This document shows, one piece after another, positions 1 through 8,505 of a stretch of DNA of 42,948 bases. Made by a program: the position numbers and the translations under genes. This DNA is from Bacteroidales bacterium (GTDB lineage: Bacteria > Bacteroidota > Bacteroidia > Bacteroidales > UBA932). The notes beneath the pieces were generated by a model. It searched no databases. It saw nothing but the letters and a program-made list of their open reading frames with translations, and was not told where the DNA came from. Position 1 is the first letter of the stretch. The number at the start of each line of letters is the position of its first letter. The DNA lies in assembly GCA_017471965.1 (NCBI GenBank), contig JAFURF010000045.1:1-42948 (forward strand), written 5' to 3'.

Positions 1-898
1 GATTCTGCTCCAGAACCAGTTTCTCGGTCTCTGAAGCCATCAGGGCATATTCGACTACCTTATACTCCTGATCACCAGTGTCTCCGTCCATGTCAAGAGT
101 GACCTCCAGAGTCAACTGGTCTGTGTTCGGCACTGCAAGCATCTCTATGACGTCTTCTCCTGACTTCAACATCTGAGCGGATTCCGTTATCTTCAATCCT
201 GTTGCCGGTTCATAGACCACACGGTCCTGAACTGAAGATGCTTCATACGACCACGCTCCACTCCCGGCACTGAAGACAGCAGAGGCAGCAGAACCTTTCA
301 ATACAACTTTCTTCAAAACGACATTTGTCAACTTCTTGTCATCATCTTCCGTCTCATCCTGCTTCAGAACCTCGAACTTGAGTTTCGCCATCGTATGGCG
401 GAACTCCATCTTCAGAAGGCCGGAAGAAGAGTTCTTGTTCTTCAGGTTGTCAGAGTACATCAGGTCAGGGAATGGGCCGTCAGCAAGAGATAGAGAAACC
501 GAAGGAGTCGAACCAGCCTCTCCAATTATCGAGACCTCGGAAGATGTGCCGTATGTCAGTCCATAGAAATCCAGATTCCTGCCCACATCGTAACTTGCCT
601 TCTTGCCATCTATCGAATAGTCGACTTTGCCGGAAGCGGAACCGATACCTTCAACATCATGAAACTTAACACCAGATACACTCCAATCAGAAACAGCACC
701 TAGATTCTGAACAGCAAACAGCCTGAAGTTTGTTTCTTCAGTAAATGGCTCTGCAGAGTCACCTGCCTTGGTAATCACGCGCATCTTCGATGCTGAAAAC
801 TCAATAAGAGATCCGCCGGCATCTGACAATGCGGGCTCATCCAGCCCGCAGCCGCAGGCCAGAACAACCACACCAAAATATGCCAGCAATCTCTTCAT
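1..898 (-). CDS. Fimbrillin-like lipoprotein, 3' end beyond the window (partial)
   Basis: An open frame runs from the ATG at 898 to the window edge without a stop (299 codons visible). The N-terminus is a lipoprotein signal with the lipobox Cys near residue 15, so the product should be exported, lipidated and probably built into or onto a fimbria. It is closely similar to the N-terminal half of the next gene upstream: both share the stretch SKMRVITKAGDSAEPF, the motif LPDLMYSDNLK and the motif MEFRHTMAKL, all typical of Bacteroidales fimbrillin-family (Mfa-like) proteins. It starts only 5 bp after the stop of that gene and is the last visible member of operon A. A C-terminal Fib_succ_major domain like its paralogue's is possible but cannot be seen. 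Function as an accessory or alternative tip subunit is inferred. Confidence 0.85.
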   Translation of the reverse strand, partial: MKRLLAYFGVVVLACGCGLDEPALSDAGGSLIEFSASKMRVITKAGDSAEPFTEETNFRLFAVQNLGAVSDWSVSGVKFHDVEGIGSASGKVDYSIDGKKASYDVGRNLDFYGLTYGTSSEVSIIGEAGSTPSVSLSLADGPFPDLMYSDNLKNKNSSSGLLKMEFRHTMAKLKFEVLKQDETEDDDKKLTNVVLKKVVLKGSAASAVFSAGSGAWSYEASSVQDRVVYEPATGLKITESAQMLKSGEDVIEMLAVPNTDQLTLEVTLDMDGDTGDQEYKVVEYALMASETEKLVLEQN

Positions 899-903
899 AA
901 TCA

Positions 904-3078
904 TCACTTTGCATTCACATCCCGCACACACCTTACCTGGTCTCCGAGAACACGCCGGCTACCACTCTGTATACTTAACTGGTAATCCGTAACAGACAGA
1001 TACTGCACCCAATTACTGCTATTGTTTACACTACCTGTATCAAAACCTGTTGGATCAGAAGTTCTCATAATAGTACCCCATCCGAATGAACGAAGGTCCG
1101 GATTATGGCCATCAGGAACGAAATATCCGCATCCAGGAAAGTCTGATGACTCAATCGGATTGTTCCATAATGTGTTTCCCTTACTGCCCGGCAAGATGGC
1201 GGCATCATATGTACTCGAAGTATAATCCTCTATCTTATCTTCTTTAGTCGCAGAAAACCTGGTTATTGAAATATATCTTTTATTCTTACTGTACCCCTCC
1301 CCGTTTGTGTTTTTTGCAAAATGGGATTTGATAAGTATTCTATATGCATTATCTGTCCCCGGATTCTTGATCATATAGCAGACATTATATCGACCGTCCA
1401 CTCCTTCAACATATCCATATTTACCTGTATTATATTTGGAGGAACTGCTTGAAAGGCTTACGGGATATCGTGAAGAGTTCCAATTGACCTGCTGGCCTCT
1501 AGGCATGAACGAATACAGGTCTTCCATTGTCGGTACACGCCATCCTTTCGGACAGGGCTGATCTTCGACATCATTCCAATAGTATGCTGCTCTATTGTCA
1601 CTAAGGGTCCAGGTCTGAACATTACCTCCATATCTATAACTTTTGGATGTCAATTCATCATCCACATCACCATCTGAGTTCAATATCACGTCACCTGGTT
1701 TACGGATAAGGTGATCACCTTCAGCAATATTGTAATATCCATGAACCCTTTGTCCCTTATGATTCAGACTATAGACACATTCTACCATATTTTTAAGAAC
1801 CTCGCTCTTCTTTACTTCATCATAAGTATCCCACTGCGGATGAAGTCTGGTAATTCTGTCCTGATTTTCTTTTATGATTCTTGCTTCCTTCAAATCCTTC
1901 TTCCCGTCGTCCTCAGTATAGGCAAGCCATTTATCCACATCCAGGATGAAAGGGATGTTCCTTCCGAACTGATAATAATGTCCTATCGTATTGTACCAGT
2001 CATTCTCGCAATCGGCACTCTTGGCACCGAGGTTGCGGTCCATCCACATCAGGCCACCGAAATAGACCGGCTGGCCGAAGTAGGCATCGCCTGTGTCTAG
2101 TTCCACATCGATCCACTCATAGACCTTCGGGGTCACGGTCACGATGCGGACGTCGTTCTTCAGGACAGCGACAGAAAGAGTATATACGTGGTTCTGTTCC
2201 AGATTGAGATAAAGGTCATTACCGCCTTCATCCTTGCCTATCGTCAAGGTGTATGTAATCGGATTGGCCTTGGCACCCTCGATACCGGAAAGGTACACAT
2301 CAAGAGACACTTCTCCGCCCGTTACCGGAATTGCAAGGAGACCGGAAACCACAGTCTCCGCTGAGTTCGTAATATTTCTGGGACCAGAAAATACTGTCAC
2401 GCCATCAACTGACTGGGATACAGACTCCCATTGTCCTGATTCGATATTGAACGTACCGGAAACACCTGTTCCCTTCAAAACTATTTTTTCCAGAACGGCA
2501 CTTTCAAGTTTTCTGTCACCCTCCGGGTCAGCACTCTCGTCCTGCTTGAGTATCTCGATGTTCAGTTTTGCCATAGTATGGCGGAACTCCATCTGGAGAC
2601 GGCCGGAGGCTGAGGTCTTTGACTTCAAGTTATCTGAATACATGAGGTCAGGAAGTCTCCCGTCTGTACCATGTACAACTGCAACCTTCGGAGTCTGGCC
2701 CTCAGGGCCGGAAACCGGAACTTCATATTCGGTCCCATACGTAACCCCATAGAAATCAAGCACATTCAAAGGATCAACACCATAAGAAACCTTGTCACCA
2801 TATGAAACCAGACCGGAAGCGAGAACGCCGGAACGATCATAAAGCACAGTATTCGACCAGTTGTGCGCACCATCTGAATCCTCCACAGCAAATAACTTGA
2901 ACTTTGTCCCGTCGTCAAAAGGCTCAGCAGAGTCCCCGGCCTTGGTAATCACACGCATCTTCGATGCGGAGAACTCGATCGAAGAACCGTCAACAGACGG
3001 CACGACCGGGTCCTCCTCAACACAGGAACCGGCCATCACCAAGGCTGCAAGCAGCAATATGCTTCTGAAAGGCCTCAT
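904..3078 (-). CDS. Large fimbrial tip-type lipoprotein: fimbrillin domain plus Fib_succ_major-type domain
   Basis: The product is 724 residues long. The start is taken at the ATG at 3078 because it gives a clean lipoprotein signal (MRPFRSILLL..., lipobox AGSC, Cys19); a GTG 17 codons upstream would overlap the previous gene and spoil the signal. Residues about 30-320 are a fimbrillin (Mfa-like) region with the MEFRHTMAKL motif. From about residue 345 the protein matches the Fibrobacter succinogenes major paralogous domain: WMDRNLGA, a YYQFGRN segment, CPKGWRVPT and a terminal QVRCVRD. In Bacteroidales such fusions are encoded at the distal end of fimbrial operons and are thought to be tip adhesins or tip adaptors. 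It lies 7 bp from its upstream neighbour, in the same operon. The ligand is unknown. The family call is solid; the tip role is inference from architecture and position. Confidence 0.85.
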   Translation of the reverse strand: MRPFRSILLLAALVMAGSCVEEDPVVPSVDGSSIEFSASKMRVITKAGDSAEPFDDGTKFKLFAVEDSDGAHNWSNTVLYDRSGVLASGLVSYGDKVSYGVDPLNVLDFYGVTYGTEYEVPVSGPEGQTPKVAVVHGTDGRLPDLMYSDNLKSKTSASGRLQMEFRHTMAKLNIEILKQDESADPEGDRKLESAVLEKIVLKGTGVSGTFNIESGQWESVSQSVDGVTVFSGPRNITNSAETVVSGLLAIPVTGGEVSLDVYLSGIEGAKANPITYTLTIGKDEGGNDLYLNLEQNHVYTLSVAVLKNDVRIVTVTPKVYEWIDVELDTGDAYFGQPVYFGGLMWMDRNLGAKSADCENDWYNTIGHYYQFGRNIPFILDVDKWLAYTEDDGKKDLKEARIIKENQDRITRLHPQWDTYDEVKKSEVLKNMVECVYSLNHKGQRVHGYYNIAEGDHLIRKPGDVILNSDGDVDDELTSKSYRYGGNVQTWTLSDNRAAYYWNDVEDQPCPKGWRVPTMEDLYSFMPRGQQVNWNSSRYPVSLSSSSSKYNTGKYGYVEGVDGRYNVCYMIKNPGTDNAYRILIKSHFAKNTNGEGYSKNKRYISITRFSATKEDKIEDYTSSTYDAAILPGSKGNTLWNNPIESSDFPGCGYFVPDGHNPDLRSFGWGTIMRTSDPTGFDTGSVNNSSNWVQYLSVTDYQLSIQSGSRRVLGDQVRCVRDVNAK

Positions 3079-3085
3079 CTTTTTA

Positions 3086-4138
3086 TCAATCGGCTGGTAT
3101 CGGATGAATCGGCACCAGGACGTTTCCACCTTCTTCCCATGGCACCTTTACTGCTGTTATCTCGATCTGGTCTTCATCGAAAATCAGAAGTATTTCATAG
3201 GAATCATTCAATTCCAATGTCAGATCAATGCCATGATCATCTTTAAACGCGACCGGGGCCGTCATAGAAAACGGAGTATAAGGTCCTTCCGCAGCATTTC
3301 CTATCTCTCCTGATATCGTAAGATCCATTGACTCCATAGTCAATCCCTCGTCAGGAACCACATATACTGTCCCTATCAATTTCTGATCGGAAGAGTTGAT
3401 ATTCTCTTTCAAAACCGTACTGGTCCAGTCATTATCCGGACGCTCCTGAGATGGCAAATACTTTGGAGACTGACCGGTACTCCATTTAAGTGATTTCAGC
3501 AAATTGTCCTTGTTGACTATAAAGGACACATTCTTGATATGCTTGGCCATAGTCTGAGCCAAAGTCGCACGTACCGTCAACTGGATCTGCGGATGGAAGA
3601 ATTCAAGATTTCCGTCAAACGGATATATTGACGAACCTTCGAGGTAGTTCTGAGATACCACGACATCCGTAACTCCAACTCCAGGTTCTGCAACATTCAA
3701 CACCGAATAGTCCGGAGTTTCCACAGGCATATCCGTACGCGTAGCAGGTGTGACGCCATCATACGGCCCGTATCCGGTACATACGGCAATTCCATAACTG
3801 TCCGGATATACACGGCCGGTATTGTAATCTTTCTTTTCGCCAGAAGGCTCATTCGTGGAAGCATCAGGTTCCATATAATCCCCGATATTTCCGGTAGGTT
3901 CGGACACATGATATGGCTGCACCAAACGTCCATCTTCGGCCTTCAGCCCCCTGTCAAAATCTTCCTTATGCCAGAACAGGAAAGTGAATTTCGGCTCCGG
4001 TGCATCAGCCTTTACGCTGATCACCATCTCTGGAGCGCCTTCAGGAAGGAGTGGCACAACATCAGGCACGGCCTGCTTCCGGCAGCCGGTCAAGACAGCC
4101 AGAACGAACAGTGCGAATATGTACAATTTCCCTTTCAT
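3086..4138 (-). CDS. Fimbrial accessory subunit, fimbrillin-like lipoprotein
   Basis: The product is 350 residues long, with a lipoprotein signal whose lipobox LTGC places the Cys at residue 19. The rest is predicted beta-rich, ending in a segment VPWEEGGNV of the type found at the last strand of fimbrillin domains. No catalytic motif is visible. It sits between a FimA/Mfa1-like subunit (12 bp upstream) and the Fib_succ_major-type tip protein (7 bp downstream), so it is probably a minor or adaptor subunit between shaft and tip, comparable in position to the FimC/FimD or Mfa3/Mfa4 genes of Porphyromonas gingivalis. That equivalence is positional; sequence identity to those proteins could not be tested here. 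Confidence 0.75.
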   Translation of the reverse strand: MKGKLYIFALFVLAVLTGCRKQAVPDVVPLLPEGAPEMVISVKADAPEPKFTFLFWHKEDFDRGLKAEDGRLVQPYHVSEPTGNIGDYMEPDASTNEPSGEKKDYNTGRVYPDSYGIAVCTGYGPYDGVTPATRTDMPVETPDYSVLNVAEPGVGVTDVVVSQNYLEGSSIYPFDGNLEFFHPQIQLTVRATLAQTMAKHIKNVSFIVNKDNLLKSLKWSTGQSPKYLPSQERPDNDWTSTVLKENINSSDQKLIGTVYVVPDEGLTMESMDLTISGEIGNAAEGPYTPFSMTAPVAFKDDHGIDLTLELNDSYEILLIFDEDQIEITAVKVPWEEGGNVLVPIHPIPAD

Positions 4139-4150
4139 TCCTGTAAATTT

Positions 4151-5866
4151 CTATACGTTAGGTTTCACTATCAGGTTCAGAGCCCCTTTAGGATTCCAGT
4201 CCACGACCTTCGAGTTCACCATCATGAGTTGGTTGAAACTTCCCGGAGTCGCAGGCACCTTCATCAGAGAGCAGTTGAGGATATGATAGTGGTTACGGTA
4301 CACACCAGAATTATAATCATTTTCAGTATCTTCAGCCTTCGGTGCCCTGAACTCTATCTGGCCGGTAGACGGGCTTTTGCCGCCATTGATATACGAATAA
4401 TAGAATCCGTAACCGCCAGGATATGTGGCGAAGTTCTTTCTGCCAAGACCAGGGACAGATCCCAGTTCTATCAGTTTCAGCATTCCTTTGTAATCATAGA
4501 ACTCCTTCATGTCACGGGTAAAGAAGGTCCCTGCGGGATAGGTGTGCGAATTACCGTTTTCATCGACGCCCTCAACTTCCGGCAATGCTGCCAACGCTGC
4601 ATCGTAGCCGTTTTCACCATGATTTTTTTCAATCAGATTCCCACTTCCGTCCACGGTATTTATTTCCCTCGGCACAAACCTGGCCTTGACTATGACATGC
4701 GTGGCAACCATGAACGGCACATATTTCTTCTCATCGTCGGTCATCGATGACAATTCCGAATCATCCGTAGTATTCTCGAGGCAGTAAAGGCCGTTTACAT
4801 ATGTACCATCAGTACAAGTACCGAAAGGAGCCTTGTTTTCTTCGTATATCTCCGGCTTTGCAGACCATTTTGCCCAGGCAGCATCATGATCTCCTGACAA
4901 GTCTTCAGCAAAACCAAGGAAATTGCCCGAAGCATCATCAGACTTATACTCCCACTCCAGGCCTTTCTGAAGAAGGTCGGTCATTGAGTGGTTCAGATCT
5001 TCATAGATAGTGTAATCCGCGTTGCCATAAGCAGGTTGAATGATTCTGGTGCTCTTATTGACGGTATTGACAATATAACTGATGTCGTCCAACTTGCTCC
5101 ATCCGAATGCGCCGAATGCCGCAGGAGTCAAAGATCCAGGCTCAGTGATCTGCACAAACTCCTCGTTAGGATAGTCGTAACACTGGAAGAGCAGATGCAC
5201 CTTGGCCAGCATCCTCACGAGGTCCACAGATTCAGGCGTTCCGTCGGAATCTTCATCGATTACGGCAGGGGTAGACTTGTCGGCATTGGCAGATTTAAAC
5301 GTCAATGAAGCCTTTTTCACACAGAACATCGCCACTCCCCTGTCGGCAGAAGCAAACTCTTCCACCAGACTCTTATAATCATCAGGATAGAGAGTTGTAG
5401 CAGCCTCATAAACGGCATCCGGTCCTCCTGCAAGGAATGCAGAGGCTATATCTGTCGATATATTCGCGCCGACATAGACATTCATCGGCACATTGAGTTT
5501 CGTCCGGACAGACGAGACATATTCATCTCCTGAACCCAGACTCACCTGCGGAACATATGTCATGATGGCCTCCGACCAGTCTTCGGTACCTTCCTCCGCA
5601 GGGACAAGCCATATGGCAAGACGCTTGATGGCATTTTCGTCTATTCCGTTGTTGGTCCCGCCATTCACCTCCGTAGAGGCCTTTGTAGCGGCACCTGAAG
5701 ACACCACATTAAGATTCAGCGACAGCCATGCATTGACCACATCCTCCCTTTCCTGCTCCGGACGAGCCTGCGCATGATGAGGCCCCTCCTTCTGGCAAGA
5801 AAGAAGCATCACCCCGAAAAGCATCAGAGCGGTAAAAAGACGGATATGAGAGAATATGCTGCGCAT
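4151..5866 (-). CDS. FimA/Mfa1-like fimbrial subunit lipoprotein (accessory)
   Basis: The product is 571 residues long. The signal peptide ends in LLSC (Cys24), a lipobox. The N-terminal domain has the fimbrillin look: a conserved strand with KASTEV near residue 60, LAIWLVP near 85, and a KLNVPMNVYVGAN strand near 125. The C-terminal part contains VYRNHYHILNCSL followed by VVDWNPKGALNLIV, which is the terminal strand arrangement of FimA/Mfa1-type subunits. It follows the Mfa2/FimB anchor gene by 9 bp. It is longer than the major subunit of this operon and has inserted loops, which suits a lower-copy accessory subunit. A role as a second shaft subunit cannot be excluded. Confidence 0.78.
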   Translation of the reverse strand: MRSIFSHIRLFTALMLFGVMLLSCQKEGPHHAQARPEQEREDVVNAWLSLNLNVVSSGAATKASTEVNGGTNNGIDENAIKRLAIWLVPAEEGTEDWSEAIMTYVPQVSLGSGDEYVSSVRTKLNVPMNVYVGANISTDIASAFLAGGPDAVYEAATTLYPDDYKSLVEEFASADRGVAMFCVKKASLTFKSANADKSTPAVIDEDSDGTPESVDLVRMLAKVHLLFQCYDYPNEEFVQITEPGSLTPAAFGAFGWSKLDDISYIVNTVNKSTRIIQPAYGNADYTIYEDLNHSMTDLLQKGLEWEYKSDDASGNFLGFAEDLSGDHDAAWAKWSAKPEIYEENKAPFGTCTDGTYVNGLYCLENTTDDSELSSMTDDEKKYVPFMVATHVIVKARFVPREINTVDGSGNLIEKNHGENGYDAALAALPEVEGVDENGNSHTYPAGTFFTRDMKEFYDYKGMLKLIELGSVPGLGRKNFATYPGGYGFYYSYINGGKSPSTGQIEFRAPKAEDTENDYNSGVYRNHYHILNCSLMKVPATPGSFNQLMMVNSKVVDWNPKGALNLIVKPNV

Positions 5867-5875
5867 GTCAAGTTC

Positions 5876-6916
5876 TTAAAGAATAGCGTCCTGCGGGCGG
5901 AGCACCCAGCCGTTGATACGGAGTTCTACCAGAGCATATGGGTTGACTATCGATCCCGTCGGCATCATCGTGAACAGGAGGGAGTATTTGTCCTCATAGT
6001 CAAGGTACTGCTGGTCTGTGAGTTTTACACCTACACGGTCCTCGTAGTATTCGCGGGTCATCAGGATGTACTGGATCAGGTTGATGTCCAGAACAAGTTT
6101 TCCTCCTGCACTCTCGCGGATGACCAGACGGGTCGGGTTGCCCTTTACAAGCCTGAGGGTGTTGAGTTCGGCCCTTGCGACCGTCAGATTGACAGCAGGT
6201 TCCTCGGCCTTAGTGTCATCGTAGTCGGACAGGTTCGCGGTCTCGACGAAATACGCCCCATATTTGAGGACATCGTCCTCGAGAAGGCTATGATTATGGG
6301 CCATGCGGCCGTTGGCCGAATGGATTTCATATGTAAAGGTGTCGCCTTTGATAGGGTTTCCGTTCATGTCGTGGAGGACCACAACGAAATTGTTGTTGGT
6401 CTTGCGCATAGGAACTTCATATACCTGATATACATTCGGCTTCACCTCGATGTCATCGATCATTCCGTGCCATACCGGGCCGAGATACTCGTTCTGGCGG
6501 TTTTCGGAATCCCTGTCAAGAAGGACCTCAAGGTCTTCCATCGTGGATTTTCCCGGCACAAGGTCCGACACGATGTAGTGGTCATCTTCCAATCCGGTCC
6601 AGGCCACCGCCTTGTAGTGGCCTGGGTCGATCGGAACATCCACTGTGTAATCACTCTGCTTCAACGCATCGCCACGCTCGCTGAAATGGCCGACAAAGAT
6701 GCCGTCGCTGCTGAAGACAAAGAGGGAAAGGTCCTGCACTTCATCCCTGAAGGCGGCCACATTGAACCCGCCTTCCGTAGAGATGCCCGCTTCCACCTTG
6801 AGCTGCACACGGCAGCCCTTAGGACAGTCGGTCAGGTCATCCCTAACCCAAGAGCAGCCTGCCACCCCCGCGAGCAGAAGGGCAACGGCAATGAATCTTG
6901 TCAAACGCTGAAACAT
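5876..6916 (-). CDS. FimB/Mfa2 family fimbrial anchor lipoprotein
   Basis: The product is 346 residues long, with lipobox VAGC (Cys21). It carries the family hallmark just after the lipid Cys: CSWVRDDLTDCPKGC, followed by a strand ending in LFVFSSDGIFVG and the VDVPIDPGHYKAVAWTG block seen in Mfa2/FimB proteins (PF08842). The C-terminus ALVELRINGWVLRPQDAIL matches the end of the neighbouring major subunit (WVVRAQDAVLG), as expected for partner proteins that share a beta-strand exchange design. In Porphyromonas gingivalis, Mfa2 anchors the fimbria to the outer membrane and limits its length. Here it lies directly downstream of the major subunit, separated by 46 bp containing a weak hairpin, which would fit lower expression of the anchor. 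Confidence 0.88.
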   Translation of the reverse strand: MFQRLTRFIAVALLLAGVAGCSWVRDDLTDCPKGCRVQLKVEAGISTEGGFNVAAFRDEVQDLSLFVFSSDGIFVGHFSERGDALKQSDYTVDVPIDPGHYKAVAWTGLEDDHYIVSDLVPGKSTMEDLEVLLDRDSENRQNEYLGPVWHGMIDDIEVKPNVYQVYEVPMRKTNNNFVVVLHDMNGNPIKGDTFTYEIHSANGRMAHNHSLLEDDVLKYGAYFVETANLSDYDDTKAEEPAVNLTVARAELNTLRLVKGNPTRLVIRESAGGKLVLDINLIQYILMTREYYEDRVGVKLTDQQYLDYEDKYSLLFTMMPTGSIVNPYALVELRINGWVLRPQDAIL

Positions 6917-6925
6917 AACTGATTA

Positions 6926-6951
6926 CAGATTATAAAATCGTTTATATTCTG
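6926..6951 (-). terminator. Weak hairpin between major fimbrillin and anchor gene
   Basis: Positions 6926-6936 and 6941-6951 form an 11-bp stem with one mismatch and a 4-base loop. The stem is AT-rich and has no clear T-tract. It lies in the 46-bp gap between the major subunit and the Mfa2-type anchor. It may be a partial attenuator or an RNA-processing site that lowers anchor expression relative to the shaft subunit; it may also be fortuitous. Confidence 0.35.
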
Positions 6952-6962
6952 ATTGTTTCAAA

Positions 6963-8480
6963 TTAACCGAGAACGGCATCCTGAGCACGTACTACCCATG
7001 GACGGATGGTGAGTTTCACCTGGAAGTAGGTTTCAGTCTGTTCTACCGGAGTCTCTGCAGTAGGAGTAGGCTCATTCATATCATCATCTCCAAGTGAATT
7101 GATCTGAGTCACGGTTATCTGATATGAGTTGTTTCTTACTATTGCGTACTCCATGATTCCCAAAGCACCATCTGTCGGAGGCAGGATGCCGTTGTTCCAA
7201 TGTCTGACATAATATACATAATAGCAGACACCACCTGTATATTTCTTTACATTGAACTGCTTTGCCTGAGCATCTGTTGCAAGGCCTAATTTTGTATCTG
7301 CATTTACCGCATCAAGGTCCTTATAGAACTTGTTGTCATAGAAATATAGGTCACCGCTAGAATATGTGTATTCCTTCACTGTGAATTCACCATCTTTTTC
7401 CCAGACCTTTACCGGAGCAATCTGTCCTTTGAACTGAACAGCAGTGACATATCCTACAAGTTGAGAATTCTTATGAAGACCGTTCTCATAGACATATGCC
7501 AGAGGTGTATCATCAGTTGTAGAAGTCGGGAATGTTCCTGCAGCAAAAGAAGCATCCGTAAGGTTGACGTCAGCCATTGTCGTTACATTGGCAACAGTCT
7601 TCTTTTCTGTCTGAGGATCAAAAAGATAGTCATAATTAGGATTAGCATTGAAGACACCGTATCCCTTATTTGCAGCAACGAGGGATGCATCAGTTTCAGT
7701 AGTAAAAGAGCAAGACTGACGGAAAGCATTCCAGACTGTAGGCTGATTAAGCACCCTGTAATCCTTCAAAGCAACATCAGCAATCTTGGTCTCAGTACCT
7801 TCGATCTTTGCCTTTACCTCATAAGTATTGGTTGCGTTCTGGGCTACATATGTAATCTTGGCCCAAGCCCTTTCCATATCCAGAGAGATGATGCAAGGAT
7901 TGTCCTTTGTGTTCGAGGTTGAAATAGTCACGACATCATACAACTTTGCATCAGCAGCCGCAGCACGATTGGCAGCAGAAACATTACGGCTTGTCATCGG
8001 AATACCCTTGCTAAGGTCAAGACCTGGCACAGCACCGGCAGTCTGAATGAGTGTCTGAAGTTGAGTTTCTGTAGTAGTGTTGGCAGTCACACCGGCCAGA
8101 CTATGATTGACAACGGCATAAACATGATAATCGCCTGTGCCAAGATTCTGGATAGTACTTGTATATGTAATTTCTCCACCGTACTCATGCTTTGTAAAAG
8201 CAGCAGGATCGTTGACTTCCTTGATGTATTTGACAACATCTCCGCTGACAAAATAAAGTGTAGCATTCTTCACAACATATTCGCTCTCTTCACCTGCATC
8301 ATAACCGGTACCGGTATCTGCATCAGCAGCCTTTGTTCCTGTCGGATTTGCAAATGAAATGGTAAACTGCGCATAAGCCTTGGCAGACTCAGCATTTTCA
8401 TTTCCTGCAGGCTCCTTCTGGCAACCTGCGATTGCTACGAGCAGCGATGCCGCTGCGAGCAAAATCGATAAACGTTTCAT
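6963..8480 (-). CDS. Major fimbrial subunit, FimA/Mfa1 type
   Basis: The product is 505 residues long, with lipobox IAGC (Cys20) and a short Thr/Gly-rich lead-in (FANPTGTKAADADTG) before the first conserved strand, where Bacteroidales major pilins are normally cut by a trypsin-like protease so that strand exchange can occur. No Arg lies at that point, only Lys. The C-terminus shows the classic pattern of the P_gingi_FimA/Mfa1 family: VRNNSYQITVTQINSLG, then an acidic linker rich in Pro and Glu, then TYFQVKLTIRPWVVRAQDAVLG. It is followed by the Mfa2-type anchor, the same order as mfa1-mfa2. I take it as the shaft-forming subunit of operon A. The choice of processing site is inference. Confidence 0.88.
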   Translation of the reverse strand: MKRLSILLAAASLLVAIAGCQKEPAGNENAESAKAYAQFTISFANPTGTKAADADTGTGYDAGEESEYVVKNATLYFVSGDVVKYIKEVNDPAAFTKHEYGGEITYTSTIQNLGTGDYHVYAVVNHSLAGVTANTTTETQLQTLIQTAGAVPGLDLSKGIPMTSRNVSAANRAAAADAKLYDVVTISTSNTKDNPCIISLDMERAWAKITYVAQNATNTYEVKAKIEGTETKIADVALKDYRVLNQPTVWNAFRQSCSFTTETDASLVAANKGYGVFNANPNYDYLFDPQTEKKTVANVTTMADVNLTDASFAAGTFPTSTTDDTPLAYVYENGLHKNSQLVGYVTAVQFKGQIAPVKVWEKDGEFTVKEYTYSSGDLYFYDNKFYKDLDAVNADTKLGLATDAQAKQFNVKKYTGGVCYYVYYVRHWNNGILPPTDGALGIMEYAIVRNNSYQITVTQINSLGDDDMNEPTPTAETPVEQTETYFQVKLTIRPWVVRAQDAVLG

Positions 8481-8505
8481 AATTTTGGATGTTTAGTAAT
8501 TTATA

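Noticed and set aside
3079-3129. GTG start at 3129 for the 904-3078 tip-type gene
   Set aside because: It overlaps the upstream gene and puts 17 charged or polar residues before an otherwise perfect lipoprotein signal; the ATG at 3078 fits the 7-bp operon spacing.
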